From Variovorax sp. DXTD-1 (lineage in GTDB: Bacteria; Pseudomonadota; Gammaproteobacteria; Burkholderiales; Burkholderiaceae_C), in contig NZ_RWKH01000022.1 of NCBI RefSeq assembly GCF_003984625.1, positions 38,237 through 102,236 of the forward strand: a DNA stretch of 64,000 nt, read 5' to 3'. The notes beneath the pieces were generated by a model, which had not been told where the DNA came from, searched no databases, and saw nothing but the letters and a program-made list of their open reading frames with translations. Within the stretch, counting starts at the first letter, position 1, and each line of letters begins with the position of its first letter. The translations under genes and the position numbers were made by a program. Shown one piece after another: positions 17,112 through 27,436 of this stretch.

Positions 17112-19049
17112 TCAGCGCGTAGGCTTGAACGCACGCTTTTGTGCGTCGCGGGGCACGAACACCTTGCCCGGACCTCCGTGGCCTGCGCCATTGCCGCGCG
17201 GTGCGAAGCCTTCGCGGGGTGCAAAGCCTTCACGAGGAGCAAAACCTTCACGGGGCGCGAAACCGCCGCCTTCGCCGCGACCACCACCGTGGTGGCCATG
17301 GCCGCCGCGCGGAGCGCTGTTGTCGCCCCAGCCCGGCTTGCGACCGTAACCGCCGCCGCCTTCGTCACGGCCACCGCCGAAACCGGCGTTGTTGCCGCCC
17401 TGGAAGCCGCGCGGACCTTGGCCCTGGGCCGGACCGCGCGAGTTGCGGTCGTTGAAACCGCTGGCGCCGGCATAGCCGCCGCCGTTGTTGCCGCGGTAGC
17501 CACCGCCGCCGCCTGCACCGCCGTTGCCGAACTTGCGGTCGCGCGACTGGTTGTCGCCGCGGCCACCGCGGTACTCGCCCATGGGCGGACGCGATTGCGG
17601 CATGCGCTGTTGCGGCTCGAGGCCTGCAACCACTTCAGCCTTGAACTGCTGGCGGCTGTATTGCTCGATGTCCATGATCTTGCGGCGATCGCGGAACTCG
17701 GCAAACGTGATGGCCAGGCCGTCGCGGCCTGCACGGCCGGTTCGGCCGATGCGGTGGGTGTAGTCCTCCGCCTTCATCGGCAGGCCGAAGTTGAAGACGT
17801 GGGTGATCGTGGGCACGTCGATGCCGCGGGCGGCAACGTCGGTGGCCACCAGGATCTGAACTTGGCCTTGGCGCAGCGCCATCAGGCGGCGGTTGCGCAG
17901 GCCCTGGCTCAGGGCGCCGTGCAGCGCGACGGCGCTGAAGCCTTCTTGCTGCAGGTCGCTGGCGAGGCCGTCGCACTCGACTTGCGTGCTGGCGAACACG
18001 ATCGCCTGGTTGATGCTGGTGTCGCGCAGCCAATGGTCGAGCAGCTTGCGCTTGTGCTGGCTGTTGTCGGCCCAGTACAGCGATTGCTTGATGTTGGCGT
18101 GCTTTTCCTGCGGGCTGTCGATGGTGATGCGCTGCGGCTCGCGCATGACGCGCTGGGCCAGCTGCTGGATGCGCGGCGCGAAGGTGGCGCTGAACATCAT
18201 GGTCTGCTGGCGCTCGATGGTGAGCTGGTTGACTTCAGCCAGGTCGTCGGAGAAGCCGAGATCGAGCATGCGGTCGGCTTCGTCGACCACCAGGAACTTG
18301 ACCTGGTCGAGCTTGAGCTGCGACGAGCGCTGCAGGTCGAGCAGGCGGCCGGGCGTGGCAACCACGAGGTCGGCGTTCTGCAGCTTGGCGATTTGCAGCT
18401 GGTAAGGCATGCCGCCCACCACGTTGGCAACGCGGAGGCCCCGGCAATGGCGAACCAGCTCGATGGCGTCGTGCGCAACCTGCTGCGCGAGTTCGCGCGT
18501 GGGGCACAGGATGAGGGCGCCAGGGGTGGCGGCCTTGAAATGGCGGGCGTTGGTCGGGTCCTTGCGCTTCGGCTTCTTGGGTACGGCCTCGCCGCGGGCG
18601 GCGGCTTCAGCGGCCAGGCGCTGGAACTCGGCCTTGGCTTCGGCTTCGGCTTCGGCCTGGCGCTTGAGCAGCGTGTGCAGCACAGGCAGCAGGAAGGCAG
18701 CGGTCTTGCCCGAGCCGGTCTGGCTCGAAACCATCAGGTCGACGAAGCGTGCCTTGCCGTCCTGGCCGGCTTCACCGGCCATGGCGAGCGGAATCACCTT
18801 GTCTTGCACGGTGGTGGGCTGGGTAAAGCCCAGGTCCGCCACGGCGGCAATCAGTTCCGGCGCGAGGCCAAGCTTGATGAAGCCGTTGGGAACGCGGGCT
18901 TCTTCGGCCACGGCCGCTTCGGGAGCGGCGGCGTCGAGCGCCTCGAGAATCGGCGCTTCGGACATGGTGTCCGCGGCAGCGACAAATTCGTTGTTGTTGG
19001 TGGATTGCACAGGCGCGAACTCGCCCTGCGCTTCAAAAGCGTCGGTCAT
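17112..19049 (-). CDS. rhlE: DEAD-box ATP-dependent RNA helicase, RhlE type
   Basis: A 645-residue RNA helicase with all core motifs: Q motif upstream of the P-loop SQTGSGKT, PTRELAQQV, GG, TPGRLLD, VDEADRML, SAT, and HRIGRTGRAGRDG. An acidic N-terminal extension (~60 residues) and a charged Ala/Glu/Lys-rich insertion before NARHFKAA are present. The C-terminal ~180 residues are Gly/Arg/Asn-rich with tandem EGFAPR units (coded around 17205-17262), a typical low-complexity RNA-binding tail. It likely acts in rRNA maturation, RNA decay and cold adaptation. The ATG giving MTDAFEAQ is preferred to an upstream ATG lacking family similarity. Confidence 0.9.
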   Translation of the reverse strand: MTDAFEAQGEFAPVQSTNNNEFVAAADTMSEAPILEALDAAAPEAAVAEEARVPNGFIKLGLAPELIAAVADLGFTQPTTVQDKVIPLAMAGEAGQDGKARFVDLMVSSQTGSGKTAAFLLPVLHTLLKRQAEAEAEAKAEFQRLAAEAAARGEAVPKKPKRKDPTNARHFKAATPGALILCPTRELAQQVAHDAIELVRHCRGLRVANVVGGMPYQLQIAKLQNADLVVATPGRLLDLQRSSQLKLDQVKFLVVDEADRMLDLGFSDDLAEVNQLTIERQQTMMFSATFAPRIQQLAQRVMREPQRITIDSPQEKHANIKQSLYWADNSQHKRKLLDHWLRDTSINQAIVFASTQVECDGLASDLQQEGFSAVALHGALSQGLRNRRLMALRQGQVQILVATDVAARGIDVPTITHVFNFGLPMKAEDYTHRIGRTGRAGRDGLAITFAEFRDRRKIMDIEQYSRQQFKAEVVAGLEPQQRMPQSRPPMGEYRGGRGDNQSRDRKFGNGGAGGGGGYRGNNGGGYAGASGFNDRNSRGPAQGQGPRGFQGGNNAGFGGGRDEGGGGYGRKPGWGDNSAPRGGHGHHGGGRGEGGGFAPREGFAPREGFAPREGFAPRGNGAGHGGPGKVFVPRDAQKRAFKPTR

Positions 19050-19230
19050 GTGAATATCAATCTCAAACGCGAGCGCTGCCGTAGGCGGCGCCCCGTTGGT
19101 GGTTAAAAACATCAACCATCCAACGACATTCAACTTCTGGCTTTCGCCGGAGGCTGCGGCCCTTTTTGATCAGCGGATGCGATCGGGCGCGGTGTGCAAG
19201 ATAGGGAGATGCAAGAGACGCTGAACGGAA

Positions 19231-19275
19231 AACCCCGATCAGCGAAGCCCTCGATTATGACACGGCTCGGGGTTT
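19231..19275 (-). terminator. possible terminator after orn
   Basis: On the minus strand AACCCCGA and TCGGGGTT form an 8-bp stem around a ~30-base loop, followed by TTTCC, immediately after the orn stop. The long loop makes it weaker than the other terminators called here. Confidence 0.45.
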
Positions 19276-19279
19276 TTAC

Positions 19280-19876
19280 CTAATCCGTTAATTTCAAGAA
19301 GGTTTCCCGGTAGTGCGCGAGCTCCTCGATGGATTCGTGCACGTCGGCCAGCGCAGTGTGCGCCTGCTGCTTCTTGAAGGCGCTGTAGGCGGAGGGCTTC
19401 CAGCGCTTGGCCAGCTCTTTCAGGGTGCTGACATCGAGGTTGCGGTAGTGAAAGTACGCCTCCAGCTTGGGCATGAACTTGACCAGGAACCGACGGTCCT
19501 GCCCGATGGTGTTGCCGCACATCGGCGAGCCGCTCCGGGGGACGTATTTGGCAATGAATTCGAGCAACTGCTGCTCGGCGGCGGCTTCGTCGAGCGTGGA
19601 GGCCTTCACCTTGTCGATCAGGCCGCTGCGGCCATGCGTGCCCTTGTTCCACGCGTCCATGGCGTCGAGCACCGCGTCGATCTGGTGAATGACGAGCACC
19701 GGGCCGTCGATGCGGGGGGTGAGATCGGGGCCGGTCACGACCACGGCGATCTCGAGCAGGCGCTCTTTTTCGGGGTCGAGGCCGCTCATTTCGCAGTCGA
19801 GCCAGACCAGGTTCTGGTCGCTTTTCTTCAGGAACGGCGGGGTCGTGACGATCGTGGGGTCAAGGGATTCGGGCAT
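19280..19876 (-). CDS. orn: oligoribonuclease
   Basis: A 198-residue DEDDh 3'-5' exoribonuclease. The ExoI motif is LVWLDCEMSGLD near residue 24, ExoII lies in the MCGNTIGQDRRF region and ExoIII is in the HTALADVHESIEEL region. It degrades 2-5 nt RNAs, including pGpG from cyclic-di-GMP turnover. The N-terminus is ~20 residues longer than in E. coli Orn. It is a single-gene unit divergent from the M48 peptidase gene. Confidence 0.95.
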   Translation of the reverse strand: MPESLDPTIVTTPPFLKKSDQNLVWLDCEMSGLDPEKERLLEIAVVVTGPDLTPRIDGPVLVIHQIDAVLDAMDAWNKGTHGRSGLIDKVKASTLDEAAAEQQLLEFIAKYVPRSGSPMCGNTIGQDRRFLVKFMPKLEAYFHYRNLDVSTLKELAKRWKPSAYSAFKKQQAHTALADVHESIEELAHYRETFLKLTD

Positions 19877-19935
19877 TGCAGGATTGTCGTCGAAGGCCTG
19901 CGCCGGCCGGACCCGAGGGCTAAACTCGACGCTCC

Positions 19936-21201
19936 ATGTCCTATTCGCTCATCTTCACCACTGCCTTCGCGGCTGCACTGGTCCTTGGCCTGCTCGTGAA
20001 GTTCTGGCTCGCATCGCGGCAAGTGCGCCATGTCGCACGGCACCGCGGCGCCGTGCCGCCCGCTTTCGAGCACAAGATCACGCTCGCCGCCCACCAGAAG
20101 GCTGCCGACTACACCATCGCCAAGGCGCGCTTCGGCATGGTCGAGATGGCGTGGGGCACGGCGCTGCTGCTGGGCTGGACGCTGCTGGGCGGCCTCGATG
20201 TGCTCAACAAGCTGCTGCTCGCCTGGCTCGGCGGCGGCATGGTGCAGCAGCTGGCCCTGCTGGCGGCCTTCGCGGTCGTCGGCGGCTTGCTCGAGCTGCC
20301 CTTCACGCTCTGGCAGACCTTCAGGCTCGAAGAGCGCTTCGGCTTCAACAAGATGACGTTCGGCCTTTGGCTGCGCGACACCGTCGTCTCCACGCTGATC
20401 GGCGCGGCCATCGGGCTGCCGATCGCGGCGCTGATCCTGTGGATCATGGGCGCTGCCGGCACCTTGTGGTGGCTCTGGGCCTGGGTAGCCTGGATGGGCT
20501 TCAACCTGCTGCTGATGGTCGTCTACCCGATGTTCATCGCGCCGCTCTACAACAAGTTCAAGCCGCTTGACGACCCCACCGTCAAGGAACGCGTCACTGC
20601 GCTGATGGCGCGCTGCGGTTTTCGCGCCAAGGGGCTGTTCGTCATGGACGGCAGCCGGCGCAGCGCACATGCCAACGCCTACTTCACGGGCTTTGGCGCG
20701 AGCAAGCGGGTGGTGTTCTACGACACGCTGCTGCGCCAGCTGAACGCGGCCGAGATGGAGGCGGTGCTCGCGCACGAGCTCGGCCATTTCAAGCACCGCC
20801 ACATCGTGAAGCGGCTCGCGGCAATGTTCGCGCTGAGCCTCGCGGGCTTCGCGCTGCTGGGCTGGGTGTCGACCCAGGCGTGGTTCTACACCGGCCTCGG
20901 GGTGCAGCCGAACATGGCGCCCACAGCGCCGAACAATGCACTCGCGCTGCTGCTGTTCATGCTCTCGGTGCCTGTGTTCGGCTTCTTCGTCGCCCCCCTG
21001 CCCGCCCGGCTTTCGCGCAAGCACGAGTTCGAGGCCGACGCCTATGCCGTGGCCCAGACCAGCAGCGCCGACCTGTCGGCCGCACTGCTCAAGCTCTACC
21101 AGGACAATGCATCGACGCTCACGCCCGACCCGGTGTTCGTCAAGTTCTACTATTCCCACCCTCCGGCCTCCGAGCGCCTTGCGCGCATGACGGCGGCCTG
21201 A
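19936..21201 (+). CDS. M48 family metallopeptidase (Ste24/CAAX-protease-like)
   Basis: A 421-residue integral membrane zinc peptidase. The active-site HELGH is at ~279, and the third ligand is in EFEADAYA near residue 370. Several hydrophobic membrane segments occur in the N-terminal half (residues ~5-25, 70-110, 150-195) and two more after the active site (~300, 335). The architecture matches the long Ste24-like bacterial family rather than HtpX. It probably takes part in membrane protein quality control. The gene leads the plus-strand cluster with phhB and rsgA. Confidence 0.92.
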   Translation: MSYSLIFTTAFAAALVLGLLVKFWLASRQVRHVARHRGAVPPAFEHKITLAAHQKAADYTIAKARFGMVEMAWGTALLLGWTLLGGLDVLNKLLLAWLGGGMVQQLALLAAFAVVGGLLELPFTLWQTFRLEERFGFNKMTFGLWLRDTVVSTLIGAAIGLPIAALILWIMGAAGTLWWLWAWVAWMGFNLLLMVVYPMFIAPLYNKFKPLDDPTVKERVTALMARCGFRAKGLFVMDGSRRSAHANAYFTGFGASKRVVFYDTLLRQLNAAEMEAVLAHELGHFKHRHIVKRLAAMFALSLAGFALLGWVSTQAWFYTGLGVQPNMAPTAPNNALALLLFMLSVPVFGFFVAPLPARLSRKHEFEADAYAVAQTSSADLSAALLKLYQDNASTLTPDPVFVKFYYSHPPASERLARMTAA

Positions 21202-21232
21202 ACCACGATATTTCTCCCCGGAAACCGAGCCC

Positions 21233-21580
21233 ATGAGCAGCATGTTCAAGCCCAAAGACTGGAAAGCCATTCCACGCCACGCACTGAGCGCCACCGAGAT
21301 CGTTTCCGGACTGGCCAAGCTCGACGGCTGGAAGCTCACCGGAGACGGCGCCGACGTCGCCATCGAGAAAACCTTTACCTTCGCCAACTACTTCGAGACC
21401 ATCGCCTTCGTGAACGCGCTGGCCTTCGTCGCCCACACGCAAGACCATCATCCGGACCTGTCGGTGCACTACAACCGCTGCGTCGTGCGGTTCAACACGC
21501 ACGACGTCGGCGGGCTCTCGGTCACCGATTTCGAGTGTGCGCGGCAGGCCGATGCGCTGGTTGCGGAACCCGCCGCATGA
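21233..21580 (+). CDS. phhB: 4a-hydroxytetrahydrobiopterin dehydratase
   Basis: A 115-residue pterin-4a-carbinolamine dehydratase (PCD/DCoH). The signature ending in HHPDLSVHYNRC and the following NTHDVGGLS carry the conserved active-site histidines. It recycles the carbinolamine formed by aromatic amino acid hydroxylases. It lies between the M48 peptidase and rsgA, 31 bases and 12 bases away, with no phenylalanine hydroxylase in the window. Confidence 0.93.
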   Translation: MSSMFKPKDWKAIPRHALSATEIVSGLAKLDGWKLTGDGADVAIEKTFTFANYFETIAFVNALAFVAHTQDHHPDLSVHYNRCVVRFNTHDVGGLSVTDFECARQADALVAEPAA

Positions 21581-21592
21581 CGGAACACGCCC

Positions 21593-22546
21593 GTGGCTAA
21601 ACCGGGCCGTGCCGCCGCCTCCGCATCCACTGCTGCGAAGACACTTCACGACGGCCTCGTCGTTGCCAGCCATGGGCGCCATTGCCTGGTCGAAACGCCA
21701 GCAGGCGACCGCCTGATCTGCCATCCGCGCGGCAAGAAGAGCCAGGCCGTGGTCGGCGACCGCGTGCGTTGGCAGGCGACGGAAGACGAGGGCACCATCG
21801 AAGAGGTATTGCCGCGCCGCAATCTCTTCTATCGGCAGGACGAGATCCGCACCAAGTCGTTTGCGGCCAACCTCGACCATGTGCTGATCCTGATTGCGGC
21901 CGAGCCGGAGTTTTCCGAGCACCAGCTGGCGCGCGCATTGATTGCGGCGGAGGCCGAGCGCATCACGCCGATCATCGCGCTCAACAAGAGCGACCTGATC
22001 GAGCCCTTCGCGCGCGCATGGAACAAACTGGCGCCCTATCGCCGCATGCATCACGGCGTGCTGCCGCTATCGCTGAAGGCGTCGGGCGAAGCAGACTACG
22101 CGTCGCTGATGAAGCTGCTCGCCGGCAAATCGACCCTCGTGCTCGGGCCCTCCGGCTCGGGCAAGAGCACCCTGACCAACCTGCTGGTGCCGGGCGCGAC
22201 CGTGCTGACGCAAGAGATTTCGCAGGCGCTCAACTCAGGCAAGCACACGACCACCAGCACCACCTGGTACTGGATCAACGAGGCACGCACCACCGGCCTG
22301 ATCGACTCGCCGGGGTTCCAGGAATTCGGGCTCAACCACATCCAGCCGATGCAGCTCGCGAAGCTGATGCCCGACATTGCCGAGCACGCGAACGACTGCA
22401 AGTTCTACAACTGCACCCATCTGCACGAGCCGGGCTGCGGCGTGATCGCGAATGTGGATTCGCCCGCCAAGCCGGGGCCGATCAGCGCAACGCGCTACAG
22501 AATTTACGGCGAGCTCTTTGCCGAACTCAGCCAGTCGCGCTACTGA
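21593..22546 (+). CDS. rsgA: ribosome small-subunit-dependent GTPase A
   Basis: A 317-residue circularly permuted GTPase. After an OB-fold, the motif order is G4 (NKSD, ~145), G1 P-loop (GPSGSGKST, ~185), then G3 (DSPG), and a C-terminal zinc knuckle (C...C-x4-H...C in NDCKFYNCTHLHEPGC). It starts with GTG, giving MAKPGR. It assists late 30S assembly. It is convergent with the hisC-like gene, with only 19 bases between the stops. Confidence 0.95.
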   Translation: MAKPGRAAASASTAAKTLHDGLVVASHGRHCLVETPAGDRLICHPRGKKSQAVVGDRVRWQATEDEGTIEEVLPRRNLFYRQDEIRTKSFAANLDHVLILIAAEPEFSEHQLARALIAAEAERITPIIALNKSDLIEPFARAWNKLAPYRRMHHGVLPLSLKASGEADYASLMKLLAGKSTLVLGPSGSGKSTLTNLLVPGATVLTQEISQALNSGKHTTTSTTWYWINEARTTGLIDSPGFQEFGLNHIQPMQLAKLMPDIAEHANDCKFYNCTHLHEPGCGVIANVDSPAKPGPISATRYRIYGELFAELSQSRY

Positions 22547-22565
22547 GGCCCGTCGAGGTTGGCGC

Positions 22566-23654
<1,089 letters not shown>

Positions 23655-23668
23655 GGCAGTTCCGAGGC

Positions 23669-24670
23669 TCAGCCGAGCAGGCGAGCCAGGGTGAGCAAGG
23701 CCAGCAGCACCATCCACATCACAACCGAACGCCAGACCAGGCCGACCACGCTGCGCAGATGACCGGGCTCGGGCTCACGTCCCGGCGTGCTGCCGCTGTC
23801 GAGCCGGCGGCCGTCGGCCATCGAATCACCGGCTTGCGCACGCGGCAGGGGGTCGGCCACCGGAATCGGGCTCAACGCTCCGCCGCCCAACCGCACATTG
23901 ACCGCGCCCGAAGTCGCCGCAAGGATCACGCCGTCGTTCTCGCTTCGGAAACGCCGTGCGTCGTTGCGCCAGCAGTCGATCGCTTCTTCAAAGCTGCCGA
24001 CCACGGCAAAGCCCAGCGCGGTGATCCGCGCGGGCAGCCAGTCGATGGCATGCCATGCGCGCTCGGCGGCACGCTGCACCGAAACGCTCGAAGGCTGCAC
24101 CGCCGCGCCGTTCTTGTGCATCCAGTAGCGCGACACGAATTCGCTCATGCGATAAAACACCGCGCCGGCCGGGCCGAGCCCCATGGCGGCGAGTATCGAG
24201 AACCACGCCAGCACGCCGAACACATGGCGGTGCGCTGCAATTACCGAATGCTCGATCACATGCCGCACGATTTCGCTGCGCGGCAGCTCTGCCGCATCGA
24301 CGCCCTGCCAATGCGCGAGCAGCGAACGCGCGAGCGGCTCGTCGCCTTCGTCGAGCGCATCGCGGATGTCCGTGAAGTGATGGCTGAACTGCCGGAAACC
24401 GAGCGTGACGTAGAGCACGGCAATGCTCCAGAGCACCGCAAAGGGCAAACCCAGCGTGTACACCAGCAGCAAGTGAATGCCCAGCGTCAACAGCGTAGGC
24501 ACCAGCACCGCGAGGCCCCAGGCGACCCATCCGTGGTGCGGCTTGCCGGCATCGAAGTTGCGGCTTGTCCAGCGGGTCCAGGCCAGCACGCCGCCATACA
24601 CCGGGTTGTGGGGGGCGAGCGGCCGCACCTGCTCGATCAGCAACGCACACAGGATGGCAAAGAAGCTCAT
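23669..24670 (-). CDS. CobD/CbiB family membrane protein
   Basis: A 333-residue protein with several membrane segments (residues ~5-20, 48-90, 150-170 and a C-terminal helix at ~315). It keeps the CbiB-type HWFFARITA-like region in variant form (HAIDWLPARITALGFAVVG) and is related to adenosylcobinamide-phosphate synthase. The C-terminal ~70 residues are polar and divergent from CbiB. Betaproteobacteria often carry this divergent form; whether it makes cobinamide phosphate is unclear. It is upstream of, and probably co-transcribed with, the hisC-like gene. Confidence 0.8.
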   Translation of the reverse strand: MSFFAILCALLIEQVRPLAPHNPVYGGVLAWTRWTSRNFDAGKPHHGWVAWGLAVLVPTLLTLGIHLLLVYTLGLPFAVLWSIAVLYVTLGFRQFSHHFTDIRDALDEGDEPLARSLLAHWQGVDAAELPRSEIVRHVIEHSVIAAHRHVFGVLAWFSILAAMGLGPAGAVFYRMSEFVSRYWMHKNGAAVQPSSVSVQRAAERAWHAIDWLPARITALGFAVVGSFEEAIDCWRNDARRFRSENDGVILAATSGAVNVRLGGGALSPIPVADPLPRAQAGDSMADGRRLDSGSTPGREPEPGHLRSVVGLVWRSVVMWMVLLALLTLARLLG

Positions 24671-24717
24671 CCTTCGATGATAGCGAGAGCGCCCGGCGAT
24701 CTCGATTCAGGCCAGGG

Positions 24718-25437
24718 TCAGGCGGCGAGAAAGCGATAGAGGTTGCGCAGCATGCCGGCCGTGGCGCCCCACACGAAGCGCTCTTCGGCGCCGTCCCGGT
24801 AGGGCATCGAGTACCACTCGCGCCGCGTGCCGTCTGGTGCGGGCACGGTGTGCCGGCGGTGATTGGCCGGGTCCATGAGCCAGGCCAGCGGCACTTCGAA
24901 GGCCAATGCCACTTCGTAGGGATTGATGGTGAGTTCGAAGTCCGGCTTCACCAGCGCGACCACGGGCGTCACGACGAACGAGGTAACGGTCGTGTAAGTC
25001 GGAAGGCTTCCGAGCACCTCGATGAAATGGGCCGACAAGCCCACTTCTTCCCAGGCCTCGCGCAGCGCAGCCGCTGCGATGTTCGCGTCTTCCGGATCGA
25101 CGCGGCCGCCCGGAAATGCGACCTGCCCCGAATGATTCGACAGGTGCGCCGTGCGCTCCGTCAGCAGCACGGCCGCGCCTTGCGGGCGCTGCACGATGGG
25201 CACCAGCACGGCCGCTTGCGCAGGAGCGCGGTCGGTCAGGCGCGGCTCGCGCCGAAGCTCGGGCGTCCACTCCGGCGGCGTGGCAAAGCGCCTGCGCAGG
25301 GCATCGGGCGTCAGCTGTGCGGGTTCGACGGCAGGCAGGCCGTCAGGACCGCCGACCACAGGCGCCTTGCGCGGATCGATCGGCAGCAGCGTGGGCGGCA
25401 CCACGGCATTGACGGGTTCGACGGGGGCAAATTGCAT
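24718..25437 (-). CDS. CoA pyrophosphatase, NUDIX hydrolase
   Basis: A 239-residue NUDIX enzyme. The Nudix box begins at PGGRVDPED and ends in REAWEEVGL, and the preceding region LSNHSGQVAFPGG matches the CoA-pyrophosphatase signature (UPF0035). It would split CoA or oxidised CoA to phosphopantetheine and 3',5'-ADP. The ATG giving MQFAPVEP is preferred, because the frame upstream crosses the rplS terminator. It lies 47 bases before the cobD-like gene. Confidence 0.9.
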   Translation of the reverse strand: MQFAPVEPVNAVVPPTLLPIDPRKAPVVGGPDGLPAVEPAQLTPDALRRRFATPPEWTPELRREPRLTDRAPAQAAVLVPIVQRPQGAAVLLTERTAHLSNHSGQVAFPGGRVDPEDANIAAAALREAWEEVGLSAHFIEVLGSLPTYTTVTSFVVTPVVALVKPDFELTINPYEVALAFEVPLAWLMDPANHRRHTVPAPDGTRREWYSMPYRDGAEERFVWGATAGMLRNLYRFLAA

Positions 25438-25550
25438 GGAGGCGGTGGAGTCGGTCAAGTGCTGGAGTTTCAGTGAAGGAGTAGAGCTTAAAAAAGCGGC
25501 GCTGTCTTTTTGCGGAAAGCCCGCAAGAAGCATGTACGGCGCAACAACGC

Positions 25551-25578
25551 AAAAAGCCGCCAGAGCGGCGGCTTTTTG
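25551..25578 (-). terminator. terminator of the rpsP-rplS operon
   Basis: AAAAAGCCGCC and GGCGGCTTTTT form a long stem around a short AGAGC loop, giving a T-tract on the minus strand ~20 bases after the rplS stop. Confidence 0.9.
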
Positions 25579-25596
25579 CAAGGCAGAAGGCAGTGC

Positions 25597-25971
25597 TTAC
25601 TTGGCAGCCTGCGACTTGCCCGGCAGCTTTTCCTTGATGCGTGCCGAACGGCCGCTGCGGTCGCGCAGGTAGTACAGCTTGGCGCGGCGAACGTCGCCGC
25701 GGCGCTTGATTTCGATGCCGGCGATCAGCGGGCTGTAGGTCTGGAACGTACGCTCCACGCCTTCGCCGCTGGAGATCTTGCGCACCGTGAAGCCGCTGTT
25801 GAGGCCGCGATTGCGCTTGGCGATCACGACGCCTTCGTAGGCCTGCACGCGCTTGCGGGTGCCTTCGACGACGTTCACGCTGACGATGACCGTGTCACCG
25901 GGCATGAAATCGGGGATCTTCTTGCCGAGGCGGGCGATTTCTTCCTGCTCGAGGGTTTCGATGAGGTTCAT
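25597..25971 (-). CDS. rplS: 50S ribosomal protein L19
   Basis: A 124-residue L19 of normal length. Conserved stretches are FMPGDTVIVSVNVVEG, the KRVQAYEGVVI segment and the C-terminal KLYYLRDRSGRSARIKEKL. The ATG giving MNLIETLEQ matches the family start; the frame extends 12 codons upstream without support. It ends the operon rpsP-rimM-trmD-rplS and contacts the 30S-50S interface. Confidence 0.97.
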   Translation of the reverse strand: MNLIETLEQEEIARLGKKIPDFMPGDTVIVSVNVVEGTRKRVQAYEGVVIAKRNRGLNSGFTVRKISSGEGVERTFQTYSPLIAGIEIKRRGDVRRAKLYYLRDRSGRSARIKEKLPGKSQAAK

Positions 25972-26093
25972 GATTTCCTGATATTCGATCGTGCTCGCGC
26001 TACACAAAAGGCGCCGTTGGTTTCATTGCCGTGCTCACCGGGGTGGACAATGAAAGCCGGACGCGGCCGGGCAGAGGATCGGGGAACCGAAGA

Positions 26094-26840
26094 TTATAGC
26101 TTTTTTTTCAGCGCCGTGTCATCGGCTTTGCTCAGGCGGCCTGCAGCACGCGCGGCGGCAATCAGGTCGGGGCGCCGGGCTGCGGTAATGGCCAGCCGCT
26201 GGTCGCGCCGCCAGCGCTCGATCTGCACGTGATGCCCCGAGAGCAGCGGCGCAGGCACGCCCTGCCCGTTCCACTGTTCGGGCCGGGTGTAGTGTGGGCA
26301 ATCGAGCAGGCCATCGAGCGCGGGGTTGAAGCTGTCCTGCACGTGGCTGGCTTCGTCGCCCAGCACGCCGGGCTGAAGGCGGGCCACGGCGTCGAGCAGC
26401 GCCATGGCTGCAATTTCGCCGCCTGAAAGAATGAAATCGCCGAGGCTGATCTGGTGCGTGACGCGCGTGTCGATGAAACGCTGGTCAATGCCTTCGTAGC
26501 GGCCACAGACAAGCACCGCGCCCTCGCTGGCGGACCAGCGCTCGACCGCCTCATGCCGGAGCGCCTCGCCGATGGGAGAAAACAACACCACCGGCGCTTG
26601 CGCCCCGCGCGCGGCCAGCGCCGCGTCGAGGCAGGCGGAAAGCGGCTCCGCCATCATCACCATGCCCGGTCCGCCGCCGAAGGGGCGGTCGTCCACACGC
26701 TTGTAGTTGCCTTGTGCGAAGTCGCGCGGGTTCCACAGCACGACCTCGACCTGCTTCGACTCGTAGGCACGGCGCGTCACGCCGCTGGCCATCAAGGGCG
26801 CGAACAGTTCGGGGAAGAGCGTGAGGACGTCGAAGCGCAT
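26094..26840 (-). CDS. trmD: tRNA (guanine-37-N1)-methyltransferase
   Basis: A 248-residue SPOUT-fold methyltransferase. The deep trefoil knot region is seen as LVCGRYEGIDQRFID and SLGDFILSGGE, with the conserved RPFGGGPGMVM loop near residue 53. It methylates G37 of tRNAs to prevent +1 frameshifts. Its place between rimM and rplS is conserved across proteobacteria. Confidence 0.97.
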   Translation of the reverse strand: MRFDVLTLFPELFAPLMASGVTRRAYESKQVEVVLWNPRDFAQGNYKRVDDRPFGGGPGMVMMAEPLSACLDAALAARGAQAPVVLFSPIGEALRHEAVERWSASEGAVLVCGRYEGIDQRFIDTRVTHQISLGDFILSGGEIAAMALLDAVARLQPGVLGDEASHVQDSFNPALDGLLDCPHYTRPEQWNGQGVPAPLLSGHHVQIERWRRDQRLAITAARRPDLIAAARAAGRLSKADDTALKKKL

Positions 26841-26865
26841 GCGCGCAGGGCCCGGATCGGCGGAA

Positions 26866-27420
26866 TCAGAAATCGGGCTGCCAGTCGACCGTGATCAGCC
26901 GGCCGGCCAGGTCGACCTTGTCGACGAAGACCGAGACGAAGGGCACCATGCGCTCGATGGTCCTGCCGTCTTCTTCGGCCGTGAGCACCAGCGTGGTCTG
27001 CGGGCCGGTGGCGAGCAGTTCGCGCACCGTGCCGAGCGTGACGCCTTCGCGATTGACCACCGAAAGGCCGATCAGGTCGACCCAGTAGTACTCGTCGTCG
27101 CCGGCCGTCGGAAAGCTCGAGCGCGGCACGAACACGCGCGCGCCGCGCAGCGCCTCGGCCGCATTGCGGTCAGGCACGTCTTCGGACGATGCGACGATGC
27201 AGTCGGAATGTTCTTTGGCTTCGCGGATTGCGAGCCGGAAAGCCGCGGTTGCCGAAGCTCCGGGAGCCTGCAGGAACCAGCGCTTGGAAGAAAAAAGCGC
27301 CTCGGGCTGGGCGCTGTGGGGCAGGACCTTGAACCAGCCCTTGATGCCCCATGCGTCGGCGATGCGTCCTACCTCGATCGCATCCGCCGGCAATTCGGCG
27401 GCTTCGAGTGCGGGCAACAT
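26866..27420 (-). CDS. rimM: ribosome maturation factor RimM
   Basis: A 184-residue protein with the N-terminal beta-barrel (IEVGRIADAWGIKGWFKV) and the C-terminal PRC-barrel (EYYWVDLIGLSVVN...PFVSVFVDKVDL). It assists 30S head assembly with S19. The gene sits 16 bases after rpsP and 25 bases before trmD. Confidence 0.96.
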   Translation of the reverse strand: MLPALEAAELPADAIEVGRIADAWGIKGWFKVLPHSAQPEALFSSKRWFLQAPGASATAAFRLAIREAKEHSDCIVASSEDVPDRNAAEALRGARVFVPRSSFPTAGDDEYYWVDLIGLSVVNREGVTLGTVRELLATGPQTTLVLTAEEDGRTIERMVPFVSVFVDKVDLAGRLITVDWQPDF

Positions 27421-27436
27421 CGCCGTGCCGGGCAGC

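Noticed and set aside
17205..17262. Short tandem repeat that could resemble a CRISPR or satellite
   Set aside because: It is in-frame coding repeat (EGFAPR units) of the helicase tail.
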